Shown one piece after another: positions 20,646 through 30,275 of a stretch of 64,000 nucleotides of DNA. How positions within the stretch are numbered: position 1 is the stretch's first letter; each line of letters opens with the position of its first letter. The DNA is taken from positions 2,790,001 through 2,854,000 of the forward strand of contig OZ251226.1 of assembly GCA_965240325.2 (NCBI GenBank). Direction: 5' to 3'. The position numbers and the translations under genes are program-made. Origin of the DNA: Rebecca billardiae RCC1528 (Eukaryota > Haptophyta). The notes under the pieces are model-generated. The model had not been told where the DNA came from. It ran no database searches and saw only the letters and a list, made by a program, of their open reading frames with translations.

Positions 20646-22061
20646 CTACTCGGTCTTGCCGACGTTAACACCGACGTGGATCGGTGCCTGCGCCCAGATG
20701 GGCTCGTCGCGGTTGGCCAAGTGAACGCTGTGGACGCTCGAGCGCAGGCTGCTGTCGTCTGCCAAACTCACTAAACTGCTCGCCGGCCCGAGCAGACTTG
20801 TCGACTGTTCGCGTTCGACAACCGTCACCGAGAGGGGACTGTCCAGCTGCGGGGCGAGCTCGTGCTGGTCATGATTCGGGGCGAGCTCGTGCTGGTCATG
20901 ATTCTCCGCGAGTTGCAGCTCTTCCGGCACCGTGCGCTGCCCCGCAGCAAGGGACGCTGCGGGCATGGGCTGTTGCCCGCTGGGCGCAGCGGTGAGGTCG
21001 ACGAGGACTTGGCCGGCCAGGAGACATGCCATGAACGCAGACGCGTATGGCTTGCCCGCCGCCAATACACACAGCGCCGGGCCGGGGCAGAGCCCAGCGA
21101 GGCCCCACCCAACGCCGAACAGCGCAGCGCCACCCACCAGCGCGGGCGTGATGCTCGTCGCAGTAGGCAGCTCGAACTTGCAGCCCAGCACCGGCCGGCG
21201 GCAGCGCAGGATGACTCGGAAGCTGGCGAGGCAGAGACACGCCGCGCCAAAGAGAACAAAGGCCAGCGTCGGGTCCCAGCCTTCATCGTCTTCGGTGGCG
21301 GCAGCTGTCGCAGCCGTTGCACCCGCGGCTCGGCCCCCGCGCACCTCGTTTGAGAACGGGCTGAGGAAGCGCAGCACGCGTGACGGCTGGGTCATGCCGG
21401 AGAGGGTCAGACCACCACCAAAGCCCGCACCGAGGAGGACGCACAGAAGGATATCTGTCGTCCGCGGAGGTTCGGCCCGCTGAGAGCTCTCCTGCTTCCA
21501 CGCATCGACGACCAATGCGAGCACGGCGGTACTCAACCCGCCAAGCACCGCCGCGCGCTGCTCGGCAACGGGCTCAGCCGGGCGGACAAGCGCCATGCGT
21601 GCACCGGTCACGCTGAGAGCGCTCGAGGTCGCAAAGCCTGTGCAGAGGAAGGTGACGACGGCAACAAGCGAGCGCTTAGAGAGGCGTGCGAGACCGCAGA
21701 CGCCGTGGCCAGACGTGCACCCGTTGCTGATCTTCGTGCCGACGCCGACCAGGAGGCCTGCAGCCGCGGCCACCTCCGGCGTTGGGTCGAGCGCATCGGG
21801 TGCGAACGCTGCAGGCCGCGCCGCGCTGATGATCGCGCCCACTGCCATCAGGCCGGCGAGGAATGCGAGGCGCCACGGCCGGCTGGCGAGGGGCAGGGTA
21901 GCTGACGAGAGCGCCGAGCACATGCCGCTGATGCCAGTGATGCGTCCGCACGCGTACAGATGGCAGGATGCGATCAGCCCGATCATCAGGCCACCGGTGA
22001 GGCCGAGCAGAGCTGACTCCAGTGTGAATGACGCGCTGATGGCGACCTCGCTGTGGCCCAT
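20646..22061 (-). CDS. YeeE/YedE-family (DUF6691-type) sulfur-compound transporter
   Basis: 471 residues in one exon, with about nine or more hydrophobic segments. Two homologous halves are visible: the first ends in NGCTSGHGVCGLARLSKRS (about residues 113-131), the second in GVGWGLAGLCPGPAL (316-330). GMTQPSRVLRFL (222-233) is the signature of the DUF6691 half. The conserved cysteines in these loops are the residues that relay thiosulfate in the bacterial TsuA/YeeE structure, so import of thiosulfate or a related sulfur compound is the likely role. In bacteria the halves are often separate genes; here they are fused. The C-terminal 110 residues form a polar tail with a doubled NHDQHELAP unit. 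The membrane in which it acts is not clear from the sequence; a bacterial origin by transfer is possible. Confidence 0.85.
   Translation of the reverse strand: MGHSEVAISASFTLESALLGLTGGLMIGLIASCHLYACGRITGISGMCSALSSATLPLASRPWRLAFLAGLMAVGAIISAARPAAFAPDALDPTPEVAAAAGLLVGVGTKISNGCTSGHGVCGLARLSKRSLVAVVTFLCTGFATSSALSVTGARMALVRPAEPVAEQRAAVLGGLSTAVLALVVDAWKQESSQRAEPPRTTDILLCVLLGAGFGGGLTLSGMTQPSRVLRFLSPFSNEVRGGRAAGATAATAAATEDDEGWDPTLAFVLFGAACLCLASFRVILRCRRPVLGCKFELPTATSITPALVGGAALFGVGWGLAGLCPGPALCVLAAGKPYASAFMACLLAGQVLVDLTAAPSGQQPMPAASLAAGQRTVPEELQLAENHDQHELAPNHDQHELAPQLDSPLSVTVVEREQSTSLLGPASSLVSLADDSSLRSSVHSVHLANRDEPIWAQAPIHVGVNVGKTE
20852..20905. repeat. 27-bp tandem duplication in transporter tail
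   Basis: Two adjacent near-identical 27-bp units (core GGGGCGAGCTCGTGCTGGTC) within the coding region. On the minus strand each encodes NHDQHELAP in the cytosolic or lumenal tail of the YeeE-family transporter. Confidence 0.85.
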
Positions 22062-22468
22062 GACCTCGACCTGCTCGTCCCGTCAGCCTCAGGCCGACGC
22101 GGCAGCCAGGCTCCCTTCCATTCCCGGTGGTGCCAGGTTCCGATGCGGAGTTGCGGACGAATATTCGAAAATAAACTTTGTGGGCGTGCGTCGTCCTTCC
22201 GGGCGTCCTTGTCCAGATTCCGGCCCGCGCGAAGGATCCGGATCAAACAGCCCTGCATGCTCAGATGCTGCCATGAGCTGCCAGTCGCCCCAGTCTCATA
22301 CTAAAGGCATACTGTGCCATACGCGGCGCGCTGCCATACATGCGCCTGCCAGCCGCCACCCCCGCCCCGCCCTCGCGTCCCAGGGCGGGCCCCATCCTCC
22401 GACTCTGCCCGATCAGTAATTCAGTATGCAGTAGTACCGCGCATTGATGCGCGATCGCCGATCAACTA
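22062..22468. other. intergenic between two minus-strand genes
   Basis: Holds the transporter promoter and the 3' UTR of the Tudor-like gene. No other feature seen. Confidence 0.5.
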
Positions 22469-23407
22469 TCAAGCCGCCCCTGCGCCGAGCTGCTTGAAGG
22501 CCGCGAGCACACTCGGCATCACGTTGGGCAGCACCGTCTCGGTGATGTCGCGCGCAGTGACGGTCGTGCCGTACCCGCGCTCGCGCGCGAGCGCCTCCAG
22601 CTCGCGCTCGAAGTGCGGCCGGCTGCGCTGCACGCACGACGCGAAGACGGTCTGCTTGGCGGCGGGCAGACGGCGGAACACGTCACCGCCAGTGAGCGCG
22701 CGCACAAACAGCTCGAAGAACTGCTCGATGGAGTTGGCGGCGATGTCGGCACCGGCGGCGTGCGGCGGCTCCTCGCTCGGCGCACCGACGGTGGGCTGCA
22801 CCAGCTCGGCGGGCACGCCCTCCTCGAGCACGTTGTCCTCGTACAGGATGTCGTACACGACGGCGCCCGGCCCGGTGTCGTCCGACGAGGAGCTGTCGTA
22901 CCGCACGGCGTGCACTCGGCCCGCGTACGCCTTCGCGCCGCCCTGGAAATGCGCCTTGACGTTGGTACCGGGTGCAAGCGCGCCGAGCTCCTCGGCGCGC
23001 GCGTGCTCGTCCGGCTCAGCGCGCCACTTCATCGGCTCCACCTCTTCCGCGTCGTGCAGCGCCGCGGTGCAGCCGCCGCCAAAGCGCACGTGCCGCACCT
23101 CCTCGTCGAAGCCCAGCTCGGGGGAGGCGTCGTATCGCACGCGCCACGCCAGTCGGCCGTCGGAAGGCGCGGATTCGGCGCCCTCGATCGAGCATGACCA
23201 CCACACCTGCTCCTCCTCCTCCTCGTCAGTCGCAATCGTCCACAGCACCTGGATGCGCGAGCCCGCGCGCAGGCCTGCGTCGGCGAGCGCGCGCTCCTGG
23301 AGGGCTGGGTCGACGTGCGTCCAGTACGAGGACGAGAAGCTGCCGCAGACGGCTCGCGGCGCCTCTGGCGCATCGACGCGCTGCCGCTTCAGCGGCGACT
23401 CAGCCAT
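22469..23407 (-). CDS. Tudor-like domain protein, function unknown
   Basis: 312 residues from the first ATG (MAESPLKRQRVD), whose basic KRQR patch could be a nuclear localisation signal. Two small beta-barrel-like segments are suggested. The first is around GSRIQVLWTIATDEEEEE and VWWSCSIEG (residues 47-85, continuing to about 125). The second is around GTNVKAHFQGGAKAYAGRV with a YDILYEDNVLEEGVP strand pair (about 150-205). The pattern of aromatic residues and the D-G/E-D-G-x-x-E loops resembles Tudor/Agenet chromatin readers, but the similarity is weak. The C-terminal 100 residues are helical (SIEQFFELFVRALTGGDVF, HFERELEALARERGYGTTV). A nuclear, chromatin-associated role is a guess. Confidence 0.65.
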   Translation of the reverse strand: MAESPLKRQRVDAPEAPRAVCGSFSSSYWTHVDPALQERALADAGLRAGSRIQVLWTIATDEEEEEQVWWSCSIEGAESAPSDGRLAWRVRYDASPELGFDEEVRHVRFGGGCTAALHDAEEVEPMKWRAEPDEHARAEELGALAPGTNVKAHFQGGAKAYAGRVHAVRYDSSSSDDTGPGAVVYDILYEDNVLEEGVPAELVQPTVGAPSEEPPHAAGADIAANSIEQFFELFVRALTGGDVFRRLPAAKQTVFASCVQRSRPHFERELEALARERGYGTTVTARDITETVLPNVMPSVLAAFKQLGAGAA

Positions 23408-23826
23408 TGCCAGCGAGGGGCAGGGGGGCGTACCGGTAGAGAGCGATCGAGACGCGTCCGCTCGCCGAGAAAAAAGACCGTTGGTCACTTCAGACCAGCT
23501 ACAATACTGTATTGTACTCGAGTACTCGACGCACTCGGCGGCGGTTCCTCGCTCCTCTCAGCCCCGCTGGCGGCTTAGTTGTATGTGACTTTGTGGCGGC
23601 GGACTCGGGATGGCCGGCCGGGGCAGTGTCAGGCAAGGGCGGTGTGTCAGGGCACTATGTGTACATCTCGGTCAGTGGTTTGAGGTTAGGTGGGGGTGGG
23701 GGTCATGGAGCCCGTTAATACTTTTTGGCTTTGCGGCGCGCGAGACTTGCTGCTGGCTGCGCGGCCTTCTGTTTCTGCCGTTGGAGTTGGCCCTCATCGC
23801 CGCGCGTGCCCACCATCCGCGCCGGC
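23408..23826. other. intergenic between two minus-strand genes
   Basis: 419 bp with the Tudor-like gene promoter on the left and the deaminase 3' UTR on the right. No gene or repeat recognised. Confidence 0.5.
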
Positions 23827-24483
23827 TCACTCGCCGGGCGTCAAACGGCGTATCCGCGGCAAGAAGGAGTCGTCGCAGACCGGCTCGTAGGCGGGCATCG
23901 GAAGCTCCGCGCACACCTGGATGTGATGCGCCCTCGCAATCTCGGCGTTCAACCGGCCATGCGACCGGTAGTAGCCCTGGTCCCCGCCCGGTGGTGGGGG
24001 CGTGACGATGCGCTTGATGCCGGCACCGGCAGCGAGGGCGAAGCAGGTGCGGCAGCACACGATCGTGCAGTACAGTGTCGCGCCCTCAAGAGCCACGCCG
24101 TTCATGGCTGCCGTGACAACTGCGTCTGCCTCGGCGTGCAGATCGGTGCGGTGCGTCGGCTTCTTGTTCACCCGCTTGTCGGCCACAAGTGAGCGGGCGA
24201 AGCCGTATGTGAGGATGTCGCCATCGCGCACAACGATCGCCGCACACTGCCCTCGAACCGCATTTCTCCGTGACGCGTGGCTCCGCAGCCTGTTGAGCAC
24301 GTCCATCCAGTGCGCATCGCCCTCCCGAGCTGCCGTCCTTCCGTCTTCGGGAGAGGAGCGACCGCGAGGACGCCTGCGGCTGAAGTGATACCACGCCAGC
24401 CCGAGCCCAAGCAGAGCGGCTGCCGTCGCCGTGGTGCCGACACTCATCAAGCGAACTCGTGCGAGCGAGCGCGAGGACGCCAT
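23827..24483 (-). CDS. membrane-anchored cytidine/deoxycytidylate deaminase-family protein
   Basis: 218 residues. After a short basic N-terminus there is one hydrophobic segment (TTATAAALLGLGLAWYHF, about residues 17-34) followed by Arg residues, so a signal anchor or organelle presequence is likely. The core holds the zinc-dependent deaminase motifs: HAEAD (zinc-binding His and catalytic Glu) and, 22 residues later, TIVCCRTC, matching the PCxxC element with both zinc Cys present but Cys in place of Pro. Substrate cannot be decided between nucleotides, tRNA adenosine and pterin-type compounds. RSHASRRNAVRGQCAAIVVRDGDILTYG forms the first strands of the fold. The start is the ATG preceding the hydrophobic segment; it lies 134 bp from the divergent Pol I gene. 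Confidence 0.75.
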   Translation of the reverse strand: MASSRSLARVRLMSVGTTATAAALLGLGLAWYHFSRRRPRGRSSPEDGRTAAREGDAHWMDVLNRLRSHASRRNAVRGQCAAIVVRDGDILTYGFARSLVADKRVNKKPTHRTDLHAEADAVVTAAMNGVALEGATLYCTIVCCRTCFALAAGAGIKRIVTPPPPGGDQGYYRSHGRLNAEIARAHHIQVCAELPMPAYEPVCDDSFLPRIRRLTPGE

Positions 24484-24617
24484 CGTACCTGGCAGGGCGG
24501 GCCGCGTGCCCGTGCAGCAAGCTGAAAGCGCGGCGAGGGTTGTGCATCCACGCTCGCGGCCGGCGAACACGAGGACTGCGATGGCATCGGCGTGAGCCCG
24601 TGTCGCCAGCTGAGCTC
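24484..24617. promoter_or_regulatory. 134-bp divergent promoter
   Basis: Separates the deaminase-family gene (minus) and the RNA polymerase I subunit gene (plus). No recognised element. Confidence 0.45.
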
Positions 24618-27600
24618 ATGGGGCGCAAGGGAAAGCGGCACGTGCCGCACGCGTTAAGCGAGCTCGTCGCTCCGCACGTCCACTCGTACAACCACTTCGT
24701 GGAGCACGGCCTGCGCGCCGTGGTCGACAGCCTTGCGCCGGCCTACCTCTACCCAAACGCGGTGCGCGCGGCCGTGCGCACGCGCGCGCGCGCGCGCGCA
24801 CAGGCGGCGGCGGGAGCGCACGCGCGGGGCGGGAACGGGAACGCGTGTGTGCATATTGCGTAGCCAGGCGTGCCTTGCTGCCTGTCGTGGCGCGTGTACT
24901 CACGCGCATTCCACGCGGCCTCCTGCGCGCACGCACGGCTTGCCAGGGAGGCGTGCTCAAGTGGTGGCTCACAGATGTCACGCTCGGCACGCCGACCAAA
25001 AGCGAGGACTGCAGTGATACGCGGCTCTTCCCGACAGAGGTGTGCATCCGAGCGCTCGGCGCGTCCCTCGCGCCCGGGCGCTGCCGCAGCGTCGTCGTCG
25101 CGCGCGCGCGACGCTTCGGCCGCTCACGCGGCCTTCGCACTGGGCTGCCGCGCCGCCCGCGATGCAGGCCCGGCAGCGCGGCCTGTCGTACCGCGCGCCG
25201 CTGATGGCGAAGGTGAGCGTGCGCGTGGACCAGGGCCCGGTCCACTCCTTCGAGCGCAAGATCGGCCTCCTGCCCGTGATGGTGTGCTCGGCGGCGTGCC
25301 ACCTGCGCGCGCTCAGCCCAAAGCAGCTGCTCGCGCGGCACGAGGAGGCGCACGAGGTCGGCGGTTACTTCATCTGTAACGGCAACGAGCGGTGCATCCG
25401 GCTGCTGATCGTGCCGCGGCGGCAGCACATGCTTGCGCTCGCGCGGCCCACCTTCAAGAACCGCGGCACCGACTTCTCCGACAAGGCGATCCAGATCCGG
25501 TGCGTGCGCTCCGACCACTCGTCTGTGACGGTCGCGCTGCACTACCTGGAGAGCGGCGCGGCCGCGCTGCGCCTCACCGTGCGCAAGTCGGAGTTCTTCG
25601 TGCCGGTGTGCCTGGTGCTCAAGGCGCTGCGCGAGTGCACCGACCGCGACATCTACGCGCGCGTGTGCGCCGGCGACTACGACGACGCCTTCGTCTGCGA
25701 GCGCATCGAGGTGGCGCTGCGCGCGGCGCGCGACCTCGGCGCACGCGTGCGAGGGCGCGCGGATGCGCTCATGTACCTCGGCCGGCGCTTCCGCTCGCAG
25801 CTCGCGCTGGGCGACGCGGACGCGAGCGCCGTGTCGGACGAGGCGGCGGGGCGGCTGCTCCTCGAGCAGTACGTCCTCGTCCACCTCGACGACCACGCCG
25901 CCAAGTGGGAGCTGCTCGTGTGCATGCTGCAGAAGCTGTACGCCTTTGCGGCCGGGCGCGTGCCCGCCGACAACGCGGACGCGCTGTCCAACCAGGAGGT
26001 GCTGCTGCCGGGGCACCTGCTGTGCGCGCTGGTGAAGGAGCGGCTGGGGGAGTGGCTCGAGGCGTGCGCCGCGACGGCGCGCAAGGAGCTCCAGCCCGCC
26101 GCCGCCGCCGCCGCGTCGGGCGGCGGCGCGCGCGGCCCGAGCGCGCCCGCGGCCGCGCACTCGGCTGACTTTGCCAAGCGCACGGTGGAGAAGGCGACGC
26201 AGGCGGTCGACGTGGGCAAGAAGGTGGACTACTTCCTCGCGACGGGGAACCTGGTGTCGCGCTCGGGGCTCGACCTGCAGCAGACCGCGGGGTACACCAT
26301 CGTCGCCGAGCGGCTCAACTACTGGCGCTTCATCTCGCACTTCCGCTCGGTGCACCGCGGCGCCTTCTTTGCGCAGATGCGCACGACGACGGTGCGCAAG
26401 CTGCTGCCCGAGAGCTGGGGGTTCCTCTGCCCCGTGCACACGCCCGACGGCTCGCCGTGCGGGCTGCTGAACCACCTGGCGCAGCGCTGCGAGCTGCGCG
26501 CGTCCGACGGGCTCGCGCCCGCGCAGGCCGCCGCGCTCGTGCGGCTGCTCGCCGAGCGCGGCGTCGTGCCGATCGGCGGCGCGCTCGACGCATGTGGCGC
26601 GCCGCCGCCGCGCGGCTCGCTGCCGGTGCTGCTCGACGGCGCGCTGGTGGGGCACGTGCCGGGCGCGCGCGCGGCGGGGCTGGCGCGCGCGCTGCGCACG
26701 CTCAAGCTGCTCCGCGCGCCCGTCAGCGCGCTCGGCGAGCTCCTCCCCGCCTCGGCCGCGTCGGGCGCCGCGCTGCGCGTGCCAGATGCGCTCGAGATTG
26801 TGCTGGCGCGGCCGGGCGACAGCCCGCAGTGGGGCTCGCTCTGCCTCTTCAGCGGGCCGGCGCGGCCGCTGCGGCCGGTGCGCCACCTGGGCACGGGGCG
26901 CGTGGAGCTCGTCTCGCCGTGGGAGCAGCTCTACCTCCGCATCGCCCTCTCCGACGCCGACGCCGCCGCCGAGGCCGCGGCGGGCGCAACAGGCGCGGCG
27001 GGCGCGGACGCGTGCGCGGACGACCCGCCGACGCACGCCGAGCTGAGCCCGATGAACATGCTCTCGGTGATCGCCTCGCTCACGCCCTTCTCCGACCACA
27101 ACCAGTCGCCGCGCAACATGTACCAGTGCCAGATGGGCAAGCAGACGATGGGCACGCCGTACCACGCGCTCCCGTACCGCACGGACAACAAGTCGTACCG
27201 GCTGCAGAGCCCGCAGACGCCGCTGGTCGCCACCGAGGGCTACCGCGAGTTCCGGCTGGACGAGTACCCGAACGGCACCAACGCGGTCGTCGCGGTGCTC
27301 GCGTACTCGGGGTACGACATGGAGGACGCGATGGTGCTGAACAAGGCGAGCTACGAGCGCGGCTTCGGCCACGCGTCGGTCTACGCCACGTACGTCGTCG
27401 ACCTCGCCGAGAAGGGCGCGCGCGGCGGGCGCGGCGGCGGCGGCGCGTGCCAGCGCGTCTTCTCCAACCTCGTGCCACGCGAGGAGACGCCCGCCGACTC
27501 GGGCGACGTCGAGCTGTTCACGCCGCAGCTGGGCGAGGACGGGCTGCCCGAGATCGGGCAGACGGTGAAGCAGGGCGAGCCGCTGTACTGCACGTACGAC

Positions 27601-28694
27601 TCGATCTCCAAGACGCACGCCGTGAGCGTGCACAAGAACGCCGAGCCCGCGGCGGTCGAGGAGGTGCGGCTGCTGGGCGCGGAGGGCGGCGCGGCGCACT
27701 GCACGCGCGCGTCCATCAAGCTGCGGTACAACCGCAACCCGATCCCGGGGGACAAGTTCTCGTCGCGCCACGGGCAGAAGGGCGTGATGTCGCGGCTCTG
27801 GCCGCAGGAGGACATGCCCTTCTCCGAGTCCGGCCTCACGCCCGACGTGATCATCAACCCGCACGCCTTCCCGTCGCGCATGACCATCGGGATGCTCGTC
27901 GAGTCGCTCGCCGCAAAGTCGGGCGCGCTGCACGGCATGCAGCAGGACGCGACGCCGTTCCGCTTCGGCGAGCGCCAGCCCGCCGCCGACTACTTCGGCC
28001 GGCAGCTGCTCCGCGCGGGGTACTCGTACGCCGGCTCCGAGCCGATGTACTCGGGCGTGTACGGCTGCGAGATGCAGTACGACATCTACGTGGGCGTCGT
28101 CTACTACCAGCGGCTCAGGTGCGCACGAGGGGGGGCGCGCGCCGCTCGGCTGCCGCGCGCCGCCGGAGGCACGCGGGCGCGGGCGCGAGCGCGCGCCGCG
28201 CAGGCGCGCGCCGGCGACGGTGCGAACGGGCGAGGCGCGCTCACGGCGCGGCGCCGGCGCGCCTGCGCGCGCGCAGGCACATGGTCTCGGACAAGCACCA
28301 GGTGCGCGCGCGAGGCCCAGTCAACGCGCAGACGCGGCAGCCAATCAAGGGCCGCAAGCTGCACGGCGGCATCCGGCTGGGCGAGATGGAGCGAGACTCG
28401 CTGATCGCGCACGGCACCTCCTTCCTGCTGCACGACCGGCTGCTCGTCTGCTCGGACGACCACCGCGCGCTCGTGTGCGCGCGGTGCCGCAGCCTGCTCG
28501 CGCCGCGGATGAAGCCGGCGCACGCGAGCGCGCGCACGCTCGCCGACGGCGGCGCGCACGGCGTCGAGTGCGCCGCGCCGGGGTGCAAGGGCGCGCCCTC
28601 GCGCGTGTGCGTCGTGCGCGTGCCGTATGTGCTCATGTACCTCGCAAACGAGCTCGCCGCGATGAACGTGCGCACGCTCATCGACGTCAAGTGA
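24618..28694 (+). CDS. POLR1B: DNA-directed RNA polymerase I second-largest subunit
   Basis: Four exons: 24618-24761, 24947-25039, 25168-28118 and 28277-28694, giving 1201 residues, the usual size for Rpa135/RPA2. Introns of 185, 128 and 158 bp start GTGCGC, GTGTGC and GTGCGC. Pol I identity is shown by SPRNMYQCQMGKQTMGTPYH and the LFPTE/ARQRGLSYR N-terminal junction. The hybrid-binding and metal-associated region GDKFSSRHGQKGVMSRLWPQ is intact, as are the lobe/fork segments (EIGGYFI-like EVGGYFICNGNERCIRLLIV). The C-terminal zinc site is formed by CARC and CAAPGC, and the chain ends LANELAAMNVRTLIDVK. The protein forms half of the Pol I active-centre cleft that transcribes rRNA in the nucleolus. 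It carries an Ala/Gly-rich insertion at about residue 385, in the stretch encoded around 26095-26160. Confidence 0.97.
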
Positions 28695-29081
28695 GGCGCG
28701 GCTCGCGGTCACTCCAGGACGCGTGCGATGAATCCCATCAGGCGGCCTAATGTCAGTTGTCACCGACTCACCGCATTACTCGTAGACTACACTCGCGCGC
28801 ATGATGCAAACCTCGTCATCATCAGGGCGCTTCGATCATATCCCTGACGAATTATATAGGCGGAGTGTGACCGCTGCTGTGCCTGTGTCAGTGTGCAGAA
28901 TGACTCGGACTGGATTCCAGCTGTCTGGATGATACTTCGTCACATGTGCTGACTGAACGCATTGCCAATCGGAAGCGAAAAGGCAGCGGGCCCAGCCCGT
29001 CGGTCGACGACGCATCATGTTGGCGGATGCTCTGCATGCCGCCAAGCTGCATCCACGCAGAGTGCAGCGCCCCCGCTCGCC
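28695..29081. other. convergent intergenic stretch
   Basis: 387 bp between the ends of the Pol I gene and the EF-hand gene. Holds both 3' UTRs; no gene or repeat seen. Confidence 0.55.
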
Positions 29082-29708
29082 CTACGGCATGCTCGTATAC
29101 AGGTCGCAGAACTCGTCAAAAGAAATCGAGCCATTCCCGTCGGTGTCGAATTTGTCGAACATCTTGCTCAGCTCGGAGCCATCGAAGGAGTACCCGAGCG
29201 ATGTGAAGAGGTCCCCGAGCTCGGAGGCGTCGATCACGCCGTTGCCATCGCGATCGACCGAGCCGAAGGCCCGTCGCAGCCGGTCGCTGCTCGACTGCGT
29301 GTCCCGCGTAGGGCTCCTGCTCGCCAGCTGCTGAAGTTGGCTGTTGAGTGCAGCCTCCTCCACCGCATCCAGGGCGGCCTGCACGGAGTCGAGCGCCGCC
29401 TCGAGAGAAGCTGCTCTCTGCACAGCCGCGGCGGCATCGCTGCGCAGCTGCGTGAGCTCGTCCGCTGGCCCAGACGCCAGGCGCACCAGCTCTGCGAGCC
29501 GCTCGGCGAGCGCGGTGCTCTCTGATGCAACCGACTGCGCCTCCGCGACGAATGTCTCCTTGGCGCGCTCAAAGTCGGTGAGGCTCATGCACGCGCCACT
29601 ACGAAAGCCGCGGACGTGGTGCCACGTGAGCGCCGATGCACCCCTGACAGACACGACTGGGCCGAGGCCCGCCACCACGAGGACGGCCGCAGCGAGCAAC
29701 ACAGCCAT
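29082..29708 (-). CDS. EF-hand calcium-binding protein with plastid-type leader
   Basis: 208 residues. A strong hydrophobic segment (LLAAAVLVVAGLGPVVSV, residues 4-21) ending near GASA is followed by a basic/Ser stretch, as expected for a signal peptide plus transit peptide; secretion is the alternative. Residues 45-135 form a charged helical coiled-coil-like region (ALAERLAELVRLASGPADEL and so on). Two canonical calcium loops close the protein: DRDGNGVIDASE (about 154-165) and DTDGNGSISFDE (about 190-201), both with all ligand positions filled. A single EF-hand pair after a coiled coil suggests a calcium-responsive scaffold or sensor rather than an enzyme. Single exon; the start is the ATG opening the leader. 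Confidence 0.85.
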   Translation of the reverse strand: MAVLLAAAVLVVAGLGPVVSVRGASALTWHHVRGFRSGACMSLTDFERAKETFVAEAQSVASESTALAERLAELVRLASGPADELTQLRSDAAAAVQRAASLEAALDSVQAALDAVEEAALNSQLQQLASRSPTRDTQSSSDRLRRAFGSVDRDGNGVIDASELGDLFTSLGYSFDGSELSKMFDKFDTDGNGSISFDEFCDLYTSMP

Positions 29709-30275
29709 CGTGATTTCGTCGGCTGCCGCCCCGCGGAATTAATTAGTGCACGCTTGAAGGCGGGCTGAAGGCACGATGATGACGATGGGGCCGTGCCATG
29801 TGCAGCCATGGCCCGCCGCACCGTCAGGGCGTCGGGCGTCAAGGTGCTGCAGTCAGCCGTGCTGCAGACGCGATGGCATGCCAATGCGCCTCATCAATCA
29901 TCGTCAATGGACGACCGCGCACGCACGACAAATGGCTGCTGACTACACTGAGGCTCAGTCGCTGAGCCGACCGAACGGTCACCTCGACCTCAGTCCTGGA
30001 CCTCGGGGCCAATCGAACGGCTGACGACTACCGAGTAGGACTAGACGAGGCCCTTTCACCGTTGACACATCTGAATCTGCGACCGCGCTTCTCGCCCGCC
30101 TGCGAGGGCCTACTAGCAGCTAGCCAGGCCACGAGGCCCGCTCGTCTGGCCATCCCAGCTTCGAAGGTACACCCCGTTGCGCGAGCCGCCTGGCATACGC
30201 GCCGCGCACGAGTAGCAGCAGTCATGCAGTGGCAGCAGTCAGCGCTCGTGATCACCCGCGGCAGCCCGCGGCCCA
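29709..30275. other. 567-bp intergenic stretch
   Basis: No supportable gene. It holds the upstream region of the EF-hand gene and the 3' UTR of the Derlin-fusion gene, both on the minus strand. Confidence 0.55.

Noticed and set aside
20646-22061. Bacterial contamination as the source of the YeeE-family gene
   Set aside because: It is embedded between eukaryotic-type genes with the same GC and codon style; transfer into the nuclear genome is possible, but not contamination of this contig.
24616-27933. 1105-codon antisense frame over the Pol I subunit gene
   Set aside because: Low-complexity Arg/Ala/His composition; a shadow of the strongly biased sense codons.
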